From Rhizomys pruinosus (taxonomy: Eukaryota > Chordata > Mammalia > Rodentia > Spalacidae), in NCBI GenBank assembly GCA_009823505.1, contig VZQC01013986.1, forward strand, positions 667,360-731,359: DNA of 64,000 nucleotides. The letters run 5' to 3'. The notes under the pieces are model-generated. The model saw nothing but the letters and a program-made list of their open reading frames with translations. It was not told where the DNA came from and did not search any database. A program made the position numbers and the translations under genes. Below, one piece after another: positions 45,795-56,769 of this stretch (its first letter is position 1; every line of letters starts with the position of its first letter).

Positions 45795-47818
45795 ACTGAT
45801 TGTTTTTAAAGGAGAAGTGCTGCTCACGAGTTCAATCAATAAATGGAAAGCACAAATCAAACCTGTGTGCAGAGCCAGTGTTGAAGGGTGACAAGGACCA
45901 GCATGGTCTAAGCAGCTTCATGTGGTGTCCTTTCCCAAGTCCACTATTTCTACGACAGTCCTAACAGTGTGGTGACATGAAAATATTTTAGATCTCTATT
46001 CTGAAACTTGACTGGAGCACCTCAGCATTCAGAACTACAACCAGAATACAGTGGAGAGAGGGCATCGATGAAGCGTAGATGATAGGCCAGCGGCTTCCAG
46101 ACGTGTGTGGTGTGTTTGTGAAGATGCCTACTGCAGGAACTATACCAGAGCTGCAGCAGTAGCTAAAACACGTTTCTTGACCTTTCAGAACTAATTTCAA
46201 AGCTAGGGACTGGATCTAATGAGATAGCTCTCAGGAGAGGAGATGGTGGGAGGAGTTTGCAGGGTGCCTTCATAGAGATGCTGATATCAAAAACCCAAGT
46301 AATGAATGATTCTAGGACACAAGCCCAACACTGGGGACAGAGAGCGAAGGGGGACAACGGTAAGGATTTGGGTTGACTTTCCCACCTGGTACTGTGAAAA
46401 CACACAGGTTTGTTTTTTCCCTCCAAAATAGCAACCAGTTGACCCCAGATTACTGTTGAATAATGACTGCATTTCTAGCTTGTGTCCCGCTGGTTTGAGT
46501 GGATCCTGTAAAACTTGTGTGCCGTCGCTATCCCTTCCCACCGTTTCTTCCCTGACCTTCAAGCCCTAAGGCTCTTGTTCTTATCTTCAGAGGTATTTCA
46601 TATTTCTATTCATATTGTAAATACATACTTTTATTTCATTCAGCATGCCTAAAAGAATGCTAAATTATAACGCTTCCAGTTTATCCTTATTCATCATGAA
46701 TTCAGCTATTTTACTGGGATTTTCTCCTGTAACAAATTTGAATACTCTTCTGTATTTACAAGATACCCAGTCACACTCACAACTAATATATTTGTCTCTT
46801 GATAACATTCATTTTGTTACTTTTTGTCACTGCATCTGCTAGAACATTCAGATTAATAAATAACTGTTGCAAAATGTATATACCTTTTCCTGACTTTAAG
46901 GGAATTTCCTCAAGTTCTGCTTTAATCCTATATATGATATTAGCATTTCAAGGACATGATAAGTCAACTGGTTTCTATTTCTGTTTCCTGAGCCCTTTTA
47001 AGAAATGGCACAAAATATTGTTCATTGTCTTCTTGGTGTGTAAATGTGTCTAGTCTTTTGTCTTTGTAACAAATATGTAGACACATTTGAAGAGAGTAGT
47101 GCTGTTCAGGAATCATCTTTGTCCAGTCTTAACATCACTTCATGCTGTTTCTGTTATTGCTGATGTTGAATAAAACCCAATGCAGAGAATGTGGGAGGCC
47201 CTTGCCCTGCTGGGTGCACAGCTCCTGCCACCTTGTCCATTCACAAGTTGAACTTCTTATGACTTAGGGCAGCTTGTCCAGCTTCTTAATGTTTTGGAGT
47301 CTGTTCCTGAGCTCTCTGTTTTTTATTACCATCCATCTCCATGGAGTAATTTCCTCTCCAGTGCGGCATCTGTAAATCATACTGCTTTTTAATGGCCAAT
47401 TCTTAAATCTTTGTACCATGTAGGATAAATCCTTGTACCTCACTTTTTTTGTTTCCAAATATGTCTTGGCTACTATTGTCCCTTTAGTTCCTTCATTTTA
47501 AAATGACTTCCGTATTTTTCCTATTGTGTTATGTCTGTACATAAATTTGGTAGAAATTGATATGTATACATATGTTTCTTAAAGTCTTTTATGTCAGGAA
47601 TCAAATACCATGTTTGACAGTGGGGAGGTGGGAAACACATTTCCTTCTGTGTTTTCAAGTTAGCTTGCTTTTACTTAACAGATTAAAGAAAACATGGACC
47701 CAGAATTTTTCTCTCCCAGCTATTTAAGTTTATCATTTTTAATAGGAAGTTTTTCTTATACACAGATGGCCATCCCTGACTTTTAGTGTAGCAAGTCTTT
47801 GTTGATTTGTATCATTAA
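45795..47818. other. Apparently unique intronic sequence
   Basis: Two kilobases with no recognised SINE, LINE, RNA gene or exon. Short open frames are unconvincing. Confidence 0.5.
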
Positions 47819-47819
47819 G

Positions 47820-47983
47820 ATTTTTTTTTTTTTTTGTATTTTTGAGACAGGGTCTCCCTTTAGTCCCAGGTGGCCTAGAGCTTGATATGTAGACCAGGCT
47901 GGCCTTTGAACTCACAGAGATCCACTTGCCTCTGCCTTCTGAATGCTGGGATTAAAGGCATGCACCACCACGCCCTGCTCTTA
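47820..47983 (-). mobile_element. B1 SINE, antisense
   Basis: Poly(T), gtatttttgagacagggtct, gaccaggctggcctttgaac and ggcatgcaccaccacgccct. Confidence 0.94.
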
Positions 47984-48597
47984 TTATGTTTTTAAAGAAA
48001 AGTTGGTGGAATGGTGGAGTTTGCTGATTTTTTTTTAAATAATTTTGAAAATTTCTTCATCTTTGTGTTTTCAGTATCCACTATTAATTAAGAGAGTTGT
48101 AGGGCCAAAGGCCCAGTTATGTGAATCCCAATGGATTAAGTTTACCAGGTTCATGCCCAGAAAGGCAGTTAAAGTTGAGGAATGGTGAAGCACAGAGAAG
48201 AGTTTAAATGAATATGAATCAGGAAGAAGAACAAGTAAAGAGACTCAGTGACCCCAAGTCCATCTTCAGATACTGACATGAGCTTTAAACTTATAGAGAG
48301 AAGTATTTGGTGAGGAGCAAGAGATTAAGCACTCTTGGTAAAGACAGAGTCGGGTTTATCACTGTCTCAGTCCAGCTCTGTAAGGTGATCTGAAAACTCA
48401 GGGTCCCAGGTGATGGTTGCTGCTCTGTCTCTAGGATGCTGTCTTGCTGCTGTGATAATTGTGTTCCGTGGAGCTGTGCTGCTCCCGCCATCCAGGATGA
48501 CTGCAGGGTTAGGGGTATGACCGTTTTGTCTGCCTCATGCAGAAAGCCTAGCACTCACATCTTCCAGCAGGCTCAGAGAGCAACTGGGGGAGGAGCA

Positions 48598-48866
48598 GGG
48601 CTGGAGAGATGGCCCAGCGCTTAAGAGTGCCGACTGCTCTTGCAGAGGACCCGGGTTCCATTCCCAGCATCCACATGGTGGCTAAGAACTGTCTTTAAGC
48701 TGGGTGTGGTGGCACATAGGCCTTTGATCCTAGCACTCAGGAGGCAGAGGCAGGCAGATCTCTGTGAGTTCCAGGCCAGCCTAGTCTACAGAGTGAGTTC
48801 CAGGGCAGCTGCTGGGACTACAGGGAAATCCTGTCTCAAAAACAAACAAACAAACAAACAAACAAA
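48598..48866 (+). mobile_element. Chimeric SINE: B2 head fused to B1, full-length head
   Basis: Complete B2 head (gggctggagagatggcccag, gcagaggacccgggttccat) runs to ggctaagaactgtcttta at 48697 and then switches to B1 (agctgggtgtggtggcacat), ending aatcctgtctcaaa and an (AAAC)n tail. The B2 3' half is absent. The junction is the same as at 22500/22501. No clear target duplication was found here. Confidence 0.82.
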
Positions 48867-48869
48867 AAA

Positions 48870-50375
48870 CCAACAACTCTCTAAGCCACTCCCAGTGACA
48901 AGCTTCCTTCAACATAGCAGCTCCTAAAACTTCCCCAAACAGCGCCACCAACTGGAGACAAAATGTCCAGATACTTGGAGCCTATGGGGGACATTCTCAT
49001 GCAATCTGCTACACCCCTCGAATTTGATCACATCCTATTCAGTGCTGAGGCAGTAAATAGTACCTACCTAATAGAGAAGAAAGCCATAAAGAGTATTGCT
49101 TGCTAATTTATCCAGTGAAAATATTCCCTCTGAAGGTGGCTTTAAGCCACCCAGGTGAATTCAAAGGATTTGGAAAAGCCTGAAATCTTTAACATTTCTC
49201 ATAAGCCAGATCCAGTGTACACAGAGTCCCTGTTCTCCCTCCCAGGGTCCTCTTCCATTGCCTTCAAGGCCCTGCCTTGACATATATAGGCATCGTGTTC
49301 CTGAGCATCTTGAACCCCTGGGCCTTTGGAAGCTGGATCAGCTGTCATTCCTTTCGCACTGTGGTCAGTGGGGTCTGTCATACAGAAAACTGCTTTCCTG
49401 AAGGAAAACACCGTATGAACTCCTTACTTAGGAGCTAAAGCAGAAAAGCTAATTATAGTTTCTGTTGTTTTCATATGTCATTACAACAGTACCACTCACC
49501 TTGAGGCAATGACAATATTGTCATTGATTAGGGTGAGGACCAGGAGTCCCAATAGTCACACCTGCAGTATTTGGACTTTCATCTCCTCTTCTTCTAAAGT
49601 TAGAGGACAGCTTTCATCTGAAGTTCATATATGGATGAAGAGTATCACATCATTTACCTATGTCCACAGTCATTGGTTAGAACTTGTGGAAAGATCTGTG
49701 GAGTAAAGAGTCTTTAGGGTGGCCTCTCCTAAATATCCACGGATTCAGCCACCCACGTTAATGTTTGGGGACATGTAGGCTTGCTGTGTATCAGGAAACT
49801 GCTAGATGACCTCCCTCCATTTTTTGTTTTGCACCAGGGAGTGATCAAAGTGAGGGACAGAGTGAGTCTTGGAGCTCAGCATCTTAGTGGGTGGAGGAAG
49901 ATTTAGAAGGTGAAACTGCTGGAAGAGGATTATACTGAACTCCTCATTCTTTTTCCCTTGAGTCTGCTGAATTCATCACGGACACAGTAAACAAGGAAGC
50001 GTAGATGTCACACAAGGAAGTCTTCATTTTGTGATCAATGTTAGGCAAGTTGGCTTTTCTTACATCTAGAACTCTCTTAGGATGTAGGGCCCTGTGGCTC
50101 GAAGCTGCTTTCCTGAGGGAATTCTCCAGCAGTGTTTCTGAAGAGCCTGTGCAATAGCCTTGAGGCTGCATGAGCGGCTGAGTGATGACAAGCCAGAGCT
50201 GCCATTTACGGCCTCTTTAACTTGATGGTAGTAGAATAGATTGAATTCTCTCAACAGCTCTGATTTTAATATTTCATAGTAAAGCCTACTGATACCCATG
50301 TCAAAATAGAAGCCAGTGCAGCAAAGAGTCTTATTTTCTTCCTTGGCCTTCCTGGAAGCTGGTTTTCTCTCTCTC
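48870..50375. other. Intronic sequence, partly an unnamed rodent repeat
   Basis: 48880-49015 (cttccccaaacagcgccacc, gagcctatgggggacattct) resembles an abundant rodent repeat that I cannot classify. The rest appears unique. Confidence 0.45.
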
Positions 50376-51508
50376 TCTTTTTTTAATTGAAGTTTTGTGT
50401 ATTTCATTCAACATTTCTTAATCAAATTTAGACCCAATTCCCCTTCCTTGCTCCCTCCCCATCAGAGCTCATGCATTCTGCCATACATGTCTTTCATATT
50501 TTTCTCAGTCTTTTTAATTTTTTTGATGCTGAAGTTTACCATTTTTGGCTTAAGTTTACTGTTTCAGTCTGATCTTTGACCCAGTCTTTTTTGTTTTTGT
50601 TGTTCCTTCTCATTTATATTATTCCAAAATATGCCTATAAGGACACCACAGATATACCACAATTATGATATCTGAAAAAAAGCTCTAGGTTAATTCCAAA
50701 ATATGTTTAGGGTTTCCCATTTTGATAGTAGGTTTGTATGCAGATAAAGTAGATTTGTATGCAGATAAAGAAACAATGTTACTTTACTTTCCTACCTTAC
50801 ACAGCAAGTTGATGAGTAACATCAGGTATTATATTTACTAAGAAACAAAGAAATAAAAAGGAATTATTCAGTTTGCCTTCTAAAGAGAGAACTGGTGCTA
50901 GTATCCATGAATGAGGGACACCATAAGTTGTTTGGTTTTGGGGACTGTGTTACTTCACTTAGCATAATGGCTTCTAGTTCTATCCATTTACCTGCAAAGT
51001 TCATGATGTCATCTTTCTTTACTGCTCTATAGAATTCCATTGTGTAGATGTACCACATTTTCTTTATCTACTTATTGGTTGAGGGACATTTGGGTTGCTT
51101 CCAGCTCTTCTCTGTTGTGAAGAGAGCTACAATAAACATAGATGTGCATGTATCTCTGCAGTAAGATGAGTCTTGTGGGCATATACCTGGGAGTGGTATG
51201 ACTTGGTCAGGTGGTAGGCTCATTGTGAGTCTTTTAGGGGTTCTTCACACTATTTTCCATAGTGGTTGTACAAGTTTACATTCCCACCAGCAGTGGATGA
51301 GTGTTCCTCTTTCCCCACAACCTCTCCAGCATTTGGTATCCTTTGTTTTCTTGATCTTATCTAGTCTTACCTGGAGTAAGATGAAATCTTAGGTTGGTTT
51401 TAATTTGCATTCCCTTATTAGTGACGTTGAGTACTTTTTAAGATGTTTCTCAGCCATCTTTATGTCTTCATTTGTGAAGTCTCTGTTTGGCTTTTAACTC
51501 CATCTTTT

Positions 51509-51762
51509 TTTTTTAAATTTTTTTTATTAATTTTATTTATTTCTGTATGTGTGTGAATGTACTGTCTGCATGCAAGTTTGTGCACCCGTGTCGTGCAATG
51601 CCTCGGAGGTCAGAAGACGGTCTCGGATTCTCCTGGAACTGGAGTTCTCCTGGAATTGGAGTTTCAGACGGTTCTCTGACGCCATGTGGGTGCTGGGGAT
51701 CGAACCGGGTCCTCTGCAAGAGCGGTTGGCGCTCTTAACCGCTAGGCCATCTCTCCAGCCCC
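51509..51762 (-). mobile_element. B2 SINE, antisense, duplicated-core subtype, nested in L1
   Basis: Complete antisense copy with the 17-bp core duplication and many CpGs. Target duplication taactccatctttt at 51495-51508 and 51763-51776, perfect 14 bp, in L1 sequence. Confidence 0.96.
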
Positions 51763-51979
51763 TAACTCCATCTTTTGAGTGAGTTATTTGTTTTCTTCCT
51801 CCTTTGTTTTTTGAGTAGTTTATATACTCTGGATGTTAATGCTCTATCAGATGTATCAACAGTGGCTCTTGAGTTTAATAAGGTCCTATTTGTCAATTGT
51901 TGACCTTATTTTTTGCACAGCTGCTGTCTGATTTAGAAAGTCTTTTCCTGTGCCTATGTCTTGTAGGTTACTACCAAGA

Positions 51980-52100
51980 TTTTTTTTTTTTTTGGTCTTT
52001 TTGAGATGGTCTCCCTTTAGTCCCAGCTGGCCTGGAGCTTACTCTGTAGACCAGGCTGGGCTTGAACTCACAGAGATCTGCCTGCCTCTACCTCTCAAGT
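51980..52100 (-). mobile_element. B1 SINE, antisense, 5'-truncated, nested in L1
   Basis: Poly(T), ggtctttttgagatggtctc, gaccaggctgggcttgaact, ending at ctctcaagt before the usual B1 5' end. Confidence 0.88.
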
Positions 52101-52142
52101 ACTTCCAACATTTTCTTCTATCATTTTAGAATTTCAGGTTTT

Positions 52143-52289
52143 GCCGGGTGTGGTGGCACACACCTTTAATCCTAGCACTTGGGAGGTAGAGGCAGGCGGA
52201 TCTTTGTGAGTTCAAGGCCAGCCTGCTCTACAGAGTGAGTTCCAGGACATCTGGGCTACAGGGAGACCCTGTCTCAAAAAAAAAAAAAA
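52143..52289 (+). mobile_element. B1 SINE, sense, nested in L1
   Basis: Full B1 from gccgggtgtggtggcacaca to poly(A). Target duplication gaatttcaggttt at 52129-52141 and gaatttcgggttt at 52290-52302, one mismatch. Confidence 0.94.
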
Positions 52290-52509
52290 GAATTTCGGGT
52301 TTCACATTGAGGTCTTTGATCCACTTGGAGTTTATTTTTATACCTGGTGAGAGGTATGGGTTTAGTTTTAGTCTTCAACAAGTGGTGATCCAGTTTTGCC
52401 CACACCATTTGCTGAAGATGATGTCTTTTCTCCACTGAGTCTTTTTGGCCCCTTTGTCAAGTATGAGGTAGATGAAATTGGATGTGCTCAGGTTCAGATC
52501 AAAGATATT

Positions 52510-53540
52510 TGTCCTCATATGCAAAAAGAGAAGAGAAAGGAGGAGATCCAGATGCCTGGCCTGCCCTGCCCCAGTGCACATAATAAATCATCCTAAACAG
52601 GCCAGAAGAGACCGAGTGAGATCGTCCCCTGACTCTGGGATAGTCAGAGAAACACATGTTGAAGTGCTGTGCCCTGAGCTTGCCAGATCTTCATGGCCTT
52701 AGTACTGAGCTTGTTGATGCTAGAACAGGGCATGTATGGGCATGGCTAGGATCTGGTCTGTTCTTCAGTAGAATAAAGGACCATGCCTTGTGCCAAGGAA
52801 TGTTGATCTAAACGTCCCTGGATTTCTAGTCTTTGGAGAGGTGTGTTCTTTGAGTTGCTTTATAGACGCTACCTGGGCCTTTCTTCTACTTGCTCTTCTG
52901 GATCCTCCCCTATGGCATCTTACCTGCCTTAGCACATGGGGGATGTGATTTTAATGCATGGAATTATGGGAAAACCTTCTGGGCTTTCCTAGTTGAAGCG
53001 AATAGGTTTATTTATCCCATCTCCAGGGTTCTGTCTAGACTTCAGGCTCTCCACGCCTCATACTCTGAACAGAGCAGACCCGAACCTCTGAGTTCTTTAT
53101 AACTCTTGGAGGTTTCTGAAGCTATGCTTCATTGCCAGGACCCCTGGATGGTCAAGAACTTCACTTGCTCTTGCTCCGACTTCATCATCACCACATGAGA
53201 TATCCTGAAAACACAAAGAAAGTGGTTCTGGGCATTTTATTAGACAAAATAGAAAAACACATTGATACATTTTTATAGTGTATCTTTCCTTTACATGGAA
53301 TACATTTGGAGATTTTGTGATTATTTAAGTGATTATTGGTGATTTGCATTGCTGTTGGTTTATTTGCTGATATGTCAGTTACATGGAGTATGTGATCTTG
53401 AGCTGATCAAGGAAGAATATGGATGTTAAGGACAGGGTATTTGAACAAATCTGAATGTTGATTGTAAATTCAGTGAAAAATCTATATCAATGTTAGTTTT
53501 TCCAAGTTTGATTGTTATGTTGTCGTTATTTAAATATTTT
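52510..53540. other. Unassigned sequence between L1 and B2
   Basis: GC is higher than in the neighbouring introns at 52560-53100, and AATAAA occurs near 52772. It may be a degraded LTR or other repeat, but I see no paired ends or target duplication. Confidence 0.35.
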
Positions 53541-53542
53541 GT

Positions 53543-53754
53543 TATTTTTATTTTATGTCTATTGGTGTATTGCCTGCATGTGTATAGGTGCACCTGTGTC
53601 ATGCAATGCCCATGGAGTCAGAAGAAGGCATCAGATTCCCTAAGAACTGGAGTTACAGGTGGTTCTTATCCATCATGTGGGTTCTGGGAATCAAACCTGG
53701 GTCCTTTGTGAGAGCAGCCAGTGCTCTTAACCATTAAGCCATGTCTCCAGCCCC
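53543..53754 (-). mobile_element. B2 SINE, antisense
   Basis: tgtattgcctgcatgtgtat, gtgtcatgcaatgcccatgg, ctcttaaccattaagccatg and tctccagcccc in antisense order. Confidence 0.9.
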
Positions 53755-53821
53755 TATGCTGTAGTTATTAAAGATATGGTTTTATGAAAGGAAATACTGC
53801 AAAAAAATTTAGGGATAAGTG

Positions 53822-54040
53822 GCTAAGGCTATAGCTCAGTTGGTAGAATGCTTGTCTGGCATGTATGAAGCCTTGAGTTTGATCCATGTCACTGCATAAA
53901 CCAACACTAATGGAGCACTCCTGTAATTTCAGCACTCTGGAGATAGAGGCAGTAAGCTCAGATCAAGTACATCTGTCCCTACATAGTAAGTTTAAGGACA
54001 GCTAGGCATACCTGAGAACTTGTTTGAAAAATCAACAAAA
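53822..54040 (+). mobile_element. B4-type SINE, sense
   Basis: tRNA/ID-like head (gctatagctcagttggtaga, cttgagtttgatccatgtca) followed by a B1-like body (ctcctgtaatttcagcactc, acatagtaagtttaaggaca). Confidence 0.65.
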
Positions 54041-54046
54041 ATAAAT

Positions 54047-54056
54047 ATAGATAGAT

Positions 54057-54088
<32 letters not shown>

Positions 54089-54125
54089 GGATAGACAGAA
54101 ATAGATGATAGATAGATAGATAGAT
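54047..54125. repeat. (GATA)n microsatellite
   Basis: Two GATA runs separated by gatagacagaaatagatg; it sits at the end of the B4-type SINE. Confidence 0.93.
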
Positions 54126-54129
54126 TCCT

Positions 54130-54880
54130 ATAGCTTACTACAAAATGATTTAGAAAAAAAGAATGTATTTATGTAGAGAGAGAATAAGGTGAAGTGGAAC
54201 CCATCTCAGATGTAGAGAGCGTATGCAGACATTCTGTGTAACATTCTACAATCTTTCCCTTACTCTGAAATGATAGAATGGGAGAAGAAGAGAGGAGAGT
54301 TTGTGAGAGGAAGTGGGAAAGGGAGGAGAAGAAAGGAAGGAAAGAAGGGAGTGGGGATTGGACAAGAAGGAGATAAAATAGACTTTGGAGCAGGGGCCTA
54401 TTTGCATTCTGTTCCCCAAAATACCATATCACTTGTGACAGATTTATTGCTAAATCCCGGGTGTTCCCCACTGACATCTTATTTGGCCCTTTGAAATGCT
54501 TTGCTGAGGTTTGCTCCTCTCTTTTGTGACTGGCTTTGCTTGCAGCATTGCTGTATCCTGGCATAGTCAGGTTCCGATTTTCCTCTGCTCTCTCTACATC
54601 TTAGGTGTTAGTGTTGCTCGGAGTTTTGTCCCTGTTTTCTCTTGTACATTTGTGCAGAGTACTTGATCTATCCCTTGATCTATACCAGCTAGTTTCTGAT
54701 GCAGTTCCTGGGTTTCAGATTCATGAATGTAACATGCAGTGGACATCTCCTTTGGTTATCCCAGTGACATTTCAAAATCTGCCTGCTCCAAAGCTCTATC
54801 ATTCTTACTTTCAGCTTTGGGTTACTATGACAAAATTCCTGAGAAAGTAGGCCCATTCCCAATGACCTAAAGAACTCACA
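54130..54880. other. Intronic sequence with purine-rich block
   Basis: 54270-54365 is GA-rich (gagaagaagagaggagagtt). Nothing else recognised. Confidence 0.45.
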
Positions 54881-54884
54881 CCAG

Positions 54885-55175
54885 GCTCCACTGTGATGGC
54901 TCATGTTATCAACCTGACTGGATTTAGAGAATCGAGATGGGCTTCAGGCATGCCTGCGGGGTGGGGGGGGGTGTCTTGATTACATTAATTGATTTAAAAA
55001 GACCTGCCCAGGGCAGGTAGGACCATTCCCTGTCATGGCTCCTGAGCTGCATGATGGAGAAAGGATGGCAGCACTCTCCATTTCCTGACTGTGCCCAGCT
55101 CTTTGTGACATGTTCTGACAGGCAATGAAAAGTTCATAATCAATAACAATATTCTGACTGGGAGACAAAAGCAGC
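54885..55175 (+). mobile_element. Abundant rodent interspersed repeat, class not determined
   Basis: The opening gtgatggctcatgttatcaa with cctgactggatttagagaat and the internal gtgtcttgattacattaatt is a common rodent repeat pattern. I cannot assign it to a named family from sequence alone. Confidence 0.45.
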
Positions 55176-55349
55176 CTCAGTGAAAATACTGACATAAATG
55201 AGTATACGGGCACCTTCTTTTTATCATTTGATTAAGGCTTAACTGAAATATGCTGTGTTAGATTTCTGTTTATAATAGTATTTTAATGTTACAGCCCATA
55301 TTTTACATATGCACATATATGTATATAGCTCATGCATTATAAAGGGAAT

Positions 55350-55504
55350 TTGGGGGGGAGAGGGACTTTTTGAGACAGGGTCTCCCTGTAGCCCCAGTTG
55401 GCATGGAACTCGCTATGTAGACCATGCTGGCCTTGAACTCAGAGAGATCCACCGCCTCTGCCTCCTGAATGGTGGGATTAAAGGCGTGCACCACCACGCC
55501 TGGG
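55350..55504 (-). mobile_element. B1 SINE, antisense, 84 bp upstream of the KCNK2 exon
   Basis: Antisense B1 (tttttgagacagggtctccc, gcgtgcaccaccacgcctgg). Target duplication tataaagggaat at 55338-55349 and 55505-55516. In this orientation it presents a T-rich tract followed by AG, which resembles a splice acceptor, close to the real acceptor at 55588. Confidence 0.95.
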
Positions 55505-55588
55505 TATAAAGGGAATCCTTATTGGAATGAGATGCTGTAAATTATTATTCTTTTATGAACAGTTGAATTTTTCACTTTTGTTTTTTAG

Positions 55589-55749
55589 GATTTGGGAACA
55601 TCTCCCCACGCACAGAAGGTGGAAAAATATTCTGTATCATCTACGCCTTGCTGGGAATCCCCCTCTTTGGCTTTCTGTTGGCTGGAGTCGGAGACCAACT
55701 GGGAACCATATTTGGAAAAGGAATTGCCAAAGTGGAAGATACATTTATT
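55589..55749 (+). CDS. KCNK2: KCNK2 (TREK-1) internal exon: selectivity filter 1 end and TM2
   Basis: This 161-bp exon completes the split Gly codon and then encodes 53 residues, starting [19 protein letters not shown] and ending [12 protein letters not shown]. It supplies the F-G of the TIGFG filter, the post-filter loop, and the TM2 helix ([21 protein letters not shown]) that lines the pore and contains the hydrophobic intracellular segment. The acceptor is ttttgttttttag; the donor is ATT|gtgcgt, a GT donor with weak +4 to +6 match. The exon ends in phase 0, and the next KCNK2 exon is expected to begin KWNVSQ, which is not in the window. Neither 118 nor 161 is a multiple of three, so skipping either exon alone would shift the frame, while skipping both (279 bp) would not. 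Confidence 0.97.
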
Positions 55750-55845
55750 GTGCGTATCACAGACTTTTAACAGAGTTTACTGTCTAATTTAGAAAATATA
55801 ATGCCTCTTCTAGCACCTTAGGTAAAGATAGAAATTCATTTTCAT

Positions 55846-56102
55846 GGGGCTGGAGAGATGGCCTAGCGGTTAAGAGCGCCGACCGCTCTTGCAGAGGACC
55901 CGGGTTCGAGCCCCAGCACCCACATGGCGGCCAAGAACAGTCTGAAACTCCAATTCCAGGAGAACTCCAGTTCCAGGGGAATCCGACACCCTCTTCTGAC
56001 CTCCGCGGCATTGCACGACACGGGTGCACAGACCTGCATGCAGACAGTACATACATACACATACAGAAATAAATAAAATTTTAAAAAAAATTAAAAAAAA
56101 AA
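55846..56102 (+). mobile_element. B2 SINE, young, duplicated-core subtype
   Basis: Complete copy with intact A-box-like (tggcctagcgg) and B-box-like (gggttcgagcccc) Pol III promoter parts and many CpGs. The core carries the 17-bp duplication. Target duplication gaaattcattttcat at 55831-55845 and 56103-56117, perfect 15 bp. It lies 97 bp downstream of the KCNK2 exon. Confidence 0.97.
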
Positions 56103-56264
56103 GAAATTCATTTTCATAACAATCGATATGCATCTCTGTCAGCATAGACCTCAGTGTATTTTAATTCCTTATATACTTGCCTGAGAGAAACTCAAAATTA
56201 TGTGTAGAGAAAAAGTAGAATCAGAACCTACCTGGATTCCAGTTTCAGATGTATAGTCTCTCTC

Positions 56265-56575
56265 TGTGTGTGTGTATGTGTGTATATTCACAAATGTGGA
56301 TGACTGTGCGTACTTGAGTGTAAAAGACAGAGAGAAACCCTGGGTGCCATCCCTTAGAAACCATCTTCCTTGTTTTCTGAGACAGAGTGATCAGGCAATA
56401 AGCTCCAGAGCTCTGCCTCTTTCTGTCTCCCCACCTCTTGACTGCAAGGATGTGCCACCACACCTGGCTTTCTATGTATATACTTTTTCACATAGGTTCT
56501 GCTGATCTAACTCAGGCTCTCATGTTTGCAAGAAAAACACTACACACCATTGAGCTACAGTGCACCCCCCCCAGC
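56265..56575 (-). mobile_element. B4-type SINE, antisense
   Basis: gttttctgagacagagtgat, gatgtgccaccacacctggc and ttgagctacagtgcaccccc in the antisense B4 order, after a short (TG)n. Confidence 0.55.
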
Positions 56576-56769
56576 TCCCTAGTTATATTCTTTTTTTTTT
56601 CCTAGTTATATTCTTTAAAGGTAGTTATTTTTCCTTCAAATGTCTGTTTTCTTATATGTTTAACATGAAGACTGATATCAAGAGGCATTGCTCTATGGTT
56701 GGCAGTAGCATATGTTAAACTTTAACATGAGAAGCAGGTAACTAACAATACTTTTTATTTAACAATTTG

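Larger units (their letters stand above)
50379..52505 (-). mobile_element. L1 LINE 3' part, antisense, with three nested SINEs
   Basis: On the minus strand it runs from ORF2 at 52505 through TQWRKDIIFSKWCGQNWITT near 52420, the Cys-rich region near 51330-51290 and the C-terminus (MWYIYTMEFYRAVKKDDIMN at 51058) to a 3' UTR and poly(T) at 50379. It is interrupted by a B2 (51509-51762) and B1 copies at 51980-52100 and 52143-52289. The ORF is broken. Confidence 0.88.
5557..55588 (+). other. KCNK2: KCNK2 intron, 50,032 bp, phase 1
   Basis: The intron runs from the donor gtagga at 5557 to the acceptor ttttttag at 55588. It interrupts a Gly codon (G|GA) in the first selectivity filter. It carries the window's SINEs, several L1s, two solo LTRs and the YTHDF1 retrocopy. 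No other open reading frame in it looks like a host exon. Confidence 0.93.

Noticed and set aside
53822..53900. tRNA gene
   Set aside because: The tRNA-like part is the head of a B4-type SINE followed by a B1-like body, without a clean cloverleaf.
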